IMG/VR virus record: IMGVR_UViG_3300028025_004553
Coordinates: 1-28,570 of that record
DNA length: 28,570 nucleotides
Source: a virus
Reading direction: 5' to 3' (one strand)
Under the pieces are notes generated by a model that saw nothing but the letters and a program-made list of their open reading frames with translations, was not told where the DNA came from and did not search any database. The translations under genes were made by a program, and so were the position numbers. Of the stretch, positions 22,982 through 28,570 are shown in pieces (position 1 is the first letter of the stretch; every line of letters begins with the position of its first letter).

Positions 22982-23581
22982 TTAGAACGGTTCGCTTGAA
23001 ACCGGAGCTGCTACCGGTGGTGCCGGTGGAGCCGGTGGAGCTGCTACAACAGGGTTGTTGATAGAAGGTCCGTCAAACGGGGTAGCTACAGCTGGTGCTG
23101 GAGCAGGTGCAGCAGCCGGTGCCGGTGCTGGAGCAGCTGCAGGAATGTTTGCAGTTGGGTCAACAGTCGGTGAAGCAGCTGTGCGGTGGTAGGTGCTGAT
23201 CTTGTTGCCAACACTGCCCTGGTAAGTGTCCTGAATGACCTTGCCACGGAAAGTGCGGTGTAGAAGAGCCTGCTCAATCTGAGCGTTTGTAGGGTTGGTA
23301 TCGAAATAGTCTTTACCAAGACCTAGAGCGCTAACCTTTACAAAGAACATGGTTAGTGCCTTAGGGTTCTCTGGCGAAACGGTCAGGTTATCCCAGACCT
23401 TACGCTTGTTGAACGGGCCACCCTGGACTTCGGTAGTGATCTTAAACATCGTCTTACCAGTCTGGGTGTTAGTTGCCTTAGCTTCTACGACCTTTAGCTC
23501 GTAGTCACCTTCTGGCATCGGTTCGTAGCTAGAGACATCTCCAGCATCTTTGACAAGTTCACTCCAATTTAGTGAGCTCAT
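22982..23581 (-). CDS. Phage ssDNA-binding protein (DUF669-like)
   Basis: A 199-residue protein. Residues 1-130 resemble DUF669-type phage proteins, proposed OB-fold ssDNA-binding proteins: MPEGDYELKVVEAKATNTQT, then a F-K-I-T-x-E-V strand with GG, and W-D-N-L-T-V-S-P. Then comes an unstructured linker of Ala and Pro (about 140-190) ending in an SSEPF tip, which recalls the acidic-hydrophobic tail that bacterial SSBs use to recruit partners. It would coat single-stranded DNA during replication and recombination. It lies directly downstream of a RecA-like ATPase and a Cas4-like nuclease, as expected for a recombination set. The linker is unusually long and low in complexity. Confidence 0.7.
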   Translation of the reverse strand: MSSLNWSELVKDAGDVSSYEPMPEGDYELKVVEAKATNTQTGKTMFKITTEVQGGPFNKRKVWDNLTVSPENPKALTMFFVKVSALGLGKDYFDTNPTNAQIEQALLHRTFRGKVIQDTYQGSVGNKISTYHRTAASPTVDPTANIPAAAPAPAPAAAPAPAPAVATPFDGPSINNPVVAAPPAPPAPPVAAPVSSEPF

Positions 23582-23586
23582 AGGTA

Positions 23587-24351
23587 TTAACCTGCTTTCT
23601 TTGTTGTGGTTTTGGTCTTCTCTCCGAAGACCATGTCTAGCATGCGCTCTACGCCTAGGTCGCCCTGTTCGACGACTTTACCTAGACGACCCTGAACGCG
23701 CTCTCCTGCTTCATATTCTGGTGTGCGCTCAACGTACATGCGTCGTACCTTATATGGTGGCTGGAGTGGGTCTGGATTCGGCATAGTTTCTACTGTGATC
23801 GCTCCAAGAACGTCATAGAAGTATGGTGCCTGAATTGCAAGCTGACCCTGTAGGTAAGGACGGTATACGCCATCCTGACCCTTACGTGCCATTGCGGTTA
23901 GAACTACAGCCTCAAGAGGCTGAGTCGGGTGCATTGTCAAGTCGCGAAGGTCACGAAGTAGCGCGCCCATGTGGCGAAGCAATTCGCCCCACTGCTGCAT
24001 CTTCATCTGTTCGGTTCCTGCAATGTTGTCCATGCACTTAACCTGCAACTCAGAAATTGAGTCAATGATTAGTGATTTGAACTGGTGCTTGCCGCTCTGA
24101 AGCCACTGGAAGGCTTTCATAACGACATCATAATCGCGAACCTGGACAACAACTGTGTCCCAAGTACCGTCTGCCTGAGGCGGTTCTTCGCGAATTGGAT
24201 CCCAATACTTAACGTTGATTGGGAGGAATCGGTGTCCACCCTCAACGTCGAGCATTAGGCGTGGGTAAGGAGCCGTAACAGCAAAAGTTGATTTACCAAC
24301 CTTTGATTCGCCATAAACCATTAATGTTAAACTGCGATCTACTTCGGACAT
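23587..24351 (-). CDS. Sak4-like RecA-fold ATPase
   Basis: ATG 24351 gives 254 residues with an AGGAAG site six bases upstream; a GTG three bases earlier is an alternative that is too close to that site. It has Walker A G14-ESKVGKST22, an acidic LDVEGG segment (about 34-39) and Walker B S93-LIID97. The short core without extra domains fits the AAA_24/Sak4 group of phage recombination ATPases, which promote single-strand annealing and work with the phage SSB. The gene lies between a Cas4/RecB-like nuclease, whose stop overlaps its start, and the SSB-like gene. ATPase assignment is strong; annealing activity is inferred from context. Confidence 0.8.
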   Translation of the reverse strand: MSEVDRSLTLMVYGESKVGKSTFAVTAPYPRLMLDVEGGHRFLPINVKYWDPIREEPPQADGTWDTVVVQVRDYDVVMKAFQWLQSGKHQFKSLIIDSISELQVKCMDNIAGTEQMKMQQWGELLRHMGALLRDLRDLTMHPTQPLEAVVLTAMARKGQDGVYRPYLQGQLAIQAPYFYDVLGAITVETMPNPDPLQPPYKVRRMYVERTPEYEAGERVQGRLGKVVEQGDLGVERMLDMVFGEKTKTTTKKAG

Positions 24352-25289
24352 CACTCACTTCCTTTCTTCTCTTCTATTCCGTAATAACCGTATGGGTCGG
24401 ATGACTCAAACGCATCGCTAATCGCTGCTTCGGCGGCAGAGCCGTCGTCAATAAGCGGACAAATAGCGAAGAACTGGCACTTCCACTTGCAATCGCGAGA
24501 TGGCTTTGGGTACGCAAGCTTTAGGTGACTCACTCCCTCGTCCAATCCTTCACGAACGCGCATCATATCTTCCAGTGTGCCTTCAAGGCGCTGGTAGAAA
24601 GAGCGGAGTGCAAACTTATTGTGGCGAACTTCAATCTGGTCATAGAACGGTGGCTTAGCATAAGCACCGCGCTTAACCTTACGAAGCATCGTAAAGATAC
24701 CGCCTTCTGAACGCTCGCCTTCCTGATTCTGAGCCTCTTCCAAGGTCATGTAGGTTAGCACCTGTTCATTCATGTGAGCAGTAGAACCAAAGTCAGCGAA
24801 TGATCCACCAACGGTCTTAAAGTCACGGAACATACGAACGCCGTCAATCTTACGACGTACACGCATGTCAATCTTTCCCTGAAGAATAACTTTGCCATCA
24901 AGCATCGGGCGCTCGATAATCTCTTCTGTAGAAATCATGTCAAGCTCTGCATCGATACCTTCGATAGCAATCCACTCAAGGTAGCCCTCAAGCATTACTC
25001 GACCGAGCTCGCCTTCGGTTTCTAGTTCAGTAGTTTCACGGCCGGCATCTGTCATCAGCTTAATGTCAGACTTAACTAGTTCTGCGTGAATCTCTAGTAG
25101 GTCTCGCTCCATGTTAGAGCTGTAGTACTGGTCAAGAGCTTCGTGAATACGAGAACCAAGGGCAAGTGCTCCGGTGTAGTTCTGCATCTTTGGCTTAAGA
25201 CGGCGGTAGTAGTTGAACCACCAACGGCGTCGGCAATCCTTAAATGTCTGGATCTCTGAGTTAGAGATTCTTACTGGTTCAGTTGTCAT
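24351..25289 (-). CDS. Cas4/RecB-like PD-(D/E)XK nuclease with Fe-S cysteines
   Basis: A 312-residue protein. It shows the RecB-family nuclease order: an ISNSEIQTFKDCRRRWWF opening with C19, G45-SRIHEAL with H49, G138-K-I-D141 and D156-F-K158 (the D ... DxK active site). Near the C terminus C267, C271 and C277 join C19 in a four-Cys pattern as in Cas4 and AddB, where they hold a [4Fe-4S] cluster. Such enzymes resect DNA ends to single strands. It overlaps the SNF2 helicase upstream (ATGA) and the Sak4-like ATPase downstream, which would use the strand it makes. There is no CRISPR array, so a Cas role is not indicated. Confidence 0.85.
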   Translation of the reverse strand: MTTEPVRISNSEIQTFKDCRRRWWFNYYRRLKPKMQNYTGALALGSRIHEALDQYYSSNMERDLLEIHAELVKSDIKLMTDAGRETTELETEGELGRVMLEGYLEWIAIEGIDAELDMISTEEIIERPMLDGKVILQGKIDMRVRRKIDGVRMFRDFKTVGGSFADFGSTAHMNEQVLTYMTLEEAQNQEGERSEGGIFTMLRKVKRGAYAKPPFYDQIEVRHNKFALRSFYQRLEGTLEDMMRVREGLDEGVSHLKLAYPKPSRDCKWKCQFFAICPLIDDGSAAEAAISDAFESSDPYGYYGIEEKKGSE

Positions 25290-27097
25290 GCCTTAACCTT
25301 ATCTTCCTTTAGCATTTTTAGCAAGTTATCTTTATCTTTGACAATCTGCTCAAAGTTGTCGGCCTTAGTATCAAGAGCTTCGATTACTCGATTCTCAATA
25401 GTTCCTTCGGTCACGTAGTCAGTAATAAGTACTGATTCGTGGATCTCTGAACCGATACGGTGGACTCGGTCTAGAGCCTGTTTGTAGTCAACTAGTGACC
25501 ACGGTCTCTGAAGCATAACAAGGCGACGTGCCTTTGTCAAGGTGACACCAACACCACCCGCTTGAGCAGTGAAAAGAATCCACTTGGTCTTGCCGTTCTG
25601 GAAATCATCAATAGACTTCTGACGCTCATCAGCATCTAGTGCTCCCGTAATTAGACCGTGAGGAATCCCCTCTTTAGTCATACGTGCACTAAGAATCTCA
25701 ATAAGCTGGCGTGACACCGCGCAAACTGCAACAGAATCATCGCCAAAGTCTTCGTTCTTGATATCGTCCATCAGAGCATCGACTTTACAAGAAGGGTCTG
25801 ACAATAAAATCTGCTCCTGCCCGGCTTCGTCTATTGCAACAGTTGCGTACGAGCTAGCAAACTGGAGAAGACGAATTGTCTGAGTCAGCGGGTTAGGTGC
25901 AACTACGGTGTCACCTACAACTCCAGAACCATCCTCAAGCATTGTGATCATGTGCTCTCGCATCTGCTTGTAGGCCTTAGCCTGCTTAGCACCCATCTCG
26001 ACATCGCGACGGTCAGTGAGAACTTCTGGAAGCCAAGGAAGAACCTTAGCCTTAAGCATGCGACGCATACGCGGGTTGATGGCTGCATAGAACTCGTTTT
26101 CCATGTCTGGCTTAACACCGAGAACCATCATTCCGCCAAATGCGTTAAACATAGTGTTGACCATGCGGTCAATCCACTTAGTCTTGTTAGGCCATTCTTC
26201 CGGAGAAATCCAGTGCAGGATTGCCCACATATCTACAACGTTGTTGGCAATCGGCGTACCAGTGAGCGCAAAGCGTACCTTGGCATCGCCAGTAGCTGCC
26301 CAAAGAGCACGCGACTGCTTAGACTTAGGGTCCTTTGAGCGGTGCATCTCGTCTGCAATTACAGATTTAAAGTCAATAGTATTTAGTTCACGCTCGTGCA
26401 CTTCACAGCGCGAAGGCGTGATTCTAGGATCGATACCCTTACATTCAATACAACGAGCTAGAGCAATAGAGCCATATGGTGCCAGTCTTGAGTGTGTACG
26501 CAAAGACTCCCAGTTCACGACATAAACCTGCGCTGGGTGTTCAAACTGATTACGACGCTGGACTGCAGTTCCCTTGATAACCTGAACATCTACTCCAGGC
26601 CACCATTTATCAAACTCGCGTTCCCAGTTCATCTTCAAAGTATTAGGGCAGACAATAAGAGCGGGGAATACTTCCTCGCCATTGTCCTGCATTCGCTTAA
26701 GTGCTCGAATAGCCTGAGCGGTCTTGCCAAGTCCAGGCTCATCCGCGAGCAGTGCACGTTTAGCTGTAGCTAGAAACTTAACACCAGCGCGCTGGTGAGG
26801 AAACAGGTCGGCGTCACCGTCGTCACTAACTTCTACATCGCGAAGCTCATTTGACGGATCAATACGTACGGCCTTTTCGTTGGCAGCCCATCCGCTGAGC
26901 CTTGGGCCAACTTCTAGGTCCTGCTTAAAAGTGGAGCGTAGAGCTAGGCAACTAGCCCATGAAAGAGGCAGACGCCACAACTGGTCCTTAGCGTTCCAGG
27001 AAGCTCCTGGGATGCTCTTGCAAAGCTCTTTTAGACGCCATTCAGCGTTAATTACGATGTGCGTGTCTGTAGCATCAAGCTCAACGTGAATTGTCAT
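25286..27097 (-). CDS. SNF2-family helicase/translocase with HARP-like N terminus
   Basis: A 603-residue superfamily 2 enzyme. Residues about 10-60 (IPGASWNAKDQLWRLPLS) resemble the HARP/DNA-annealing module of SMARCAL1-type proteins. Motif I is D-E-P-G-L-G-K-T (about 118-125), motif II is D-E-M-H (about 249) instead of DEAH, motif III is L-T-G-T-P-I, and motif VI is QALDRVHRIGS (about 541-551). A small insert at about 214-232 holds C-x2-C ... C-x2-H, a possible zinc knuckle. It probably remodels forks or anneals strands during phage replication. It overlaps the nuclease gene downstream (ATGA). The DEMH variant keeps the catalytic D and E. Confidence 0.87.
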   Translation of the reverse strand: MTIHVELDATDTHIVINAEWRLKELCKSIPGASWNAKDQLWRLPLSWASCLALRSTFKQDLEVGPRLSGWAANEKAVRIDPSNELRDVEVSDDGDADLFPHQRAGVKFLATAKRALLADEPGLGKTAQAIRALKRMQDNGEEVFPALIVCPNTLKMNWEREFDKWWPGVDVQVIKGTAVQRRNQFEHPAQVYVVNWESLRTHSRLAPYGSIALARCIECKGIDPRITPSRCEVHERELNTIDFKSVIADEMHRSKDPKSKQSRALWAATGDAKVRFALTGTPIANNVVDMWAILHWISPEEWPNKTKWIDRMVNTMFNAFGGMMVLGVKPDMENEFYAAINPRMRRMLKAKVLPWLPEVLTDRRDVEMGAKQAKAYKQMREHMITMLEDGSGVVGDTVVAPNPLTQTIRLLQFASSYATVAIDEAGQEQILLSDPSCKVDALMDDIKNEDFGDDSVAVCAVSRQLIEILSARMTKEGIPHGLITGALDADERQKSIDDFQNGKTKWILFTAQAGGVGVTLTKARRLVMLQRPWSLVDYKQALDRVHRIGSEIHESVLITDYVTEGTIENRVIEALDTKADNFEQIVKDKDNLLKMLKEDKVKA

Positions 27098-27127
27098 CGT
27101 ATTCCTTTCGTCATTCCTATATACATA

Positions 27128-27166
27128 TTAGCAGAAAAAATGCTTCATATGTGAAATTTTTGCTAA
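27128..27166 (-). terminator. AT-rich stem-loop between resolvase and SNF2 genes
   Basis: TTAGCAgAAAAAT at 27128 pairs with ATTTTTGCTAA at 27156-27166 with one bulge. It sits in the 76-base gap below the resolvase stop. It may end the polA-ruvC transcript; a TGCTAATAT string on the - strand, partly inside it, could be an extended -10 restarting transcription for the SNF2 operon. Either role is tentative. Confidence 0.4.
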
Positions 27167-27173
27167 TACCTTT

Positions 27174-27644
27174 TTATTCTAGCAGTTTAACTGGTTTCCA
27201 GCCACTTTTAATTAGTCTGAGTAGGGCGTGTCGGATTGCATCTAGTGCGTGACCCTCACCACCACGGTGCCAATAGCCTAGTTTCTTTAGAGCTGGGTTA
27301 GGAAACATAGCCTTGGCATCAGCCGGGCTCTGGAAGTAGATGTCATCAGCTGGACGGCCAGCATCCATTAGGCACTGCTTAAGGATGCCAATCTGCTCCA
27401 AAGAGTAGGGAGCCTGGGAGTTTTTAACGGTCTGAGCGTTGATGGTGAAGCGCTCGCAGACTACCTCTAAATCGGCCCCCTCCGGCCCGTAGAGGGCCAA
27501 AGTCTGACGAATAGGTTCGGCATACTCTTCCTGCTGAAACTCTCCTGACCAGAGCATTACGGGCTCCTGACCCGTTTCTAGGAAGAATAGTGCCATCCCG
27601 GTAGCTTTGCCTGGATCTACAGATAATACCCATTTTTTAGTCAT
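27174..27644 (-). CDS. RuvC-like Holliday junction resolvase
   Basis: A 156-residue protein. Acidic residues of the RuvC/RNase H fold are all visible: D10 in S-V-D-P-G-K-A-T-G, E64 in V-V-C-E-R-F, and D135 in G-E-G-H-A-L-D-A with H132 nearby. Length fits RuvC-type resolvases. It would cut branched DNA junctions during replication, recombination and before packaging. Its start shares one base with the polA stop (TAATG), so translation is coupled. It is likely cytoplasmic, with no extra domains. Confidence 0.83.
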   Translation of the reverse strand: MTKKWVLSVDPGKATGMALFFLETGQEPVMLWSGEFQQEEYAEPIRQTLALYGPEGADLEVVCERFTINAQTVKNSQAPYSLEQIGILKQCLMDAGRPADDIYFQSPADAKAMFPNPALKKLGYWHRGGEGHALDAIRHALLRLIKSGWKPVKLLE

Positions 27645-28570
27645 TAGTACTTTGCTCCCCAGTTCTCTAGTGGCCCGTCAGCGTCTGCTGTGAGCGGTAC
27701 AGCCCATCCTTCGGTCGTGGTCATACATTTACGAACTAGCTGTTTAAGCTCCTCAGCGTCCTTCCTAGGGGCGTTTAGGACTATTTCGTCGTGCACTGGG
27801 ACGATCAAAAGTTCTGTTAGGTCGGCCTGATCTAGCTTGACAAGATTTGACTTAAAGACCTCCGCAGCACCGCCTTGAATTAAGTAATTAACTAGGGTAT
27901 ATACACGGCCCTCATCACACGGTAGACGCCTTCCGGTCCAGGTTGTAACGTAGCCCTGACCCTCTCTTAGCTGACGCTCCATACCCTTACTTTCAATCTT
28001 CTTTTGGAAGGCCTGCATACCAGGAAAACGAACGTCAAAAGCGTCTGATACTGCACGCATCTGTTCTTCTGGAACACCAGCGGTAAGCGCCTGCTTGGTT
28101 ACACCAGCGCCATATAGGCGACCGTAAACTACACCCTTGATGAGACCACGGCGCTTGTCCGATTTCTGCATAGTCGGGTCGGCATAAATCTCACGGCCGA
28201 TCTCAGTAAACGGGTCAGAGCCAGTTGCATCGGCAAGATTGAAAAGGCTGATTAGGTTTGCATCGCCAGAAAGAGACGAGAACATACGGAACTCAACCTG
28301 GTCGAGGTCGGAGGTAATAATTACGTGGTCGTCATCCTTAGGTAGGAACGCACGTCGGACTGTATCGTCGCCCTTTGGAAGAGTTTGCAGAGCGGGGTTC
28401 TGAATAGACATACGTCCAGTACGAGCACCAAGTGTTTTGACCGATGGGTGAACGAAACCATTAACGTTGTCGTTGATGAAGTTTAGGAAGTAGGTATTGG
28501 CAATCTTGTCAGCTTTACGCTGCTTAAGCATCGTGTCAGCCAGCTGCTTGACTTCAGGGGAGCCCTGAAT
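27644..28570 (-). CDS. polA: DNA polymerase, family A (5' partial)
   Basis: The frame stays open to the window edge, so the N-terminal part, including any 3'-5' exonuclease domain, lies outside. About 308 residues of the palm and fingers are visible with all three polymerase motifs: A, S-D-L-D-Q-V-E-F-R (metal-binding Asp); B, R-R-G-L-I-K-G-V-V-Y-G then R-L-Y-G-A-G; and C, V-P-V-H-D-E-I. In motif B the residue equal to Phe762 of E. coli Pol I is Tyr, as in T7 polymerase, which lowers discrimination against dideoxynucleotides. It replicates the phage genome with the primase and SSB encoded nearby. It heads the - strand operon as seen here. Confidence 0.93.
   Translation of the reverse strand: MQGSPEVKQLADTMLKQRKADKIANTYFLNFINDNVNGFVHPSVKTLGARTGRMSIQNPALQTLPKGDDTVRRAFLPKDDDHVIITSDLDQVEFRMFSSLSGDANLISLFNLADATGSDPFTEIGREIYADPTMQKSDKRRGLIKGVVYGRLYGAGVTKQALTAGVPEEQMRAVSDAFDVRFPGMQAFQKKIESKGMERQLREGQGYVTTWTGRRLPCDEGRVYTLVNYLIQGGAAEVFKSNLVKLDQADLTELLIVPVHDEIVLNAPRKDAEELKQLVRKCMTTTEGWAVPLTADADGPLENWGAKY

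Noticed and set aside
24351-25289. Cas4 of a CRISPR system
   Set aside because: No array or other cas genes; neighbours are phage recombination genes, so a general RecB-like nuclease is the better call.

Overview
The window looks like part of the genome of a tailed double-stranded DNA phage of an actinobacterium, probably an aquatic one. Basis: one strand carries a compact, start-stop-overlapping replication set (family A DNA polymerase, RuvC-like resolvase, SNF2 helicase, Cas4/RecB-like nuclease, RecA-like ATPase, ssDNA-binding protein, prim-pol/helicase); a WhiB-family regulator (an actinobacterial family) is present; and about 12.9 kb is given over to collagen-like and beta-repeat fibre proteins. 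No ribosomal, tRNA or housekeeping genes are visible. The host assignment is inference.

Layout. (1) 1-12942, + strand: host-recognition and fibre region. Three collagen-like (Gly-X-Thr) shaft genes (1-3035, partial; 4885-5595; 7361-9484) are each followed by beta-rich putative tip genes: three tandem paralogues at 3032-4587, a beta-propeller at 5597-6922 and a 21-unit delta-60 repeat protein at 9484-12942. Two blocks end in a small chaperone-like protein (4607-4840 and 6928-7257), and the second and third blocks are each preceded by a GGTAAAAT promoter-like site. (2) 12973-15587, - strand: prim-pol/helicase with a possible 11-codon coupled leader. (3) 15588-15786: a divergent control region of 199 bp with three tandem palindromes and another GGTAAAAT site. 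(4) 15787-20370, + strand: a tightly packed run of membrane protein, small basic protein, metallophosphoesterase, PAPS-type sulfotransferase, APS kinase-nucleotidyltransferase, DUF2061 membrane protein and GT2 glycosyltransferase. (5) 20336-28570, - strand, converging on block 4: WhiB-zinc ribbon, three unknowns, a GT-B-like glycosyltransferase, then the replication and recombination operon up to the truncated polA.

How the genes may work together. Block 5 plus the primase gives DNA synthesis and an exonuclease/Sak4-type/SSB recombination set. Block 4 is most striking: a sulfotransferase, the kinase that makes its PAPS donor and a glycosyltransferase lie in one probable transcript, which suggests that a glycan is built and sulfated. 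Possible targets are the Thr-rich collagen shafts in block 1 or a host surface glycan; the target is not shown by the sequence. The GT-B-like gene inside the replication operon is a separate candidate for DNA or glycan modification.

No gene-free stretch exceeds 300 bases; the longest is 15588-15786. All database-type assignments were made by eye from motifs.
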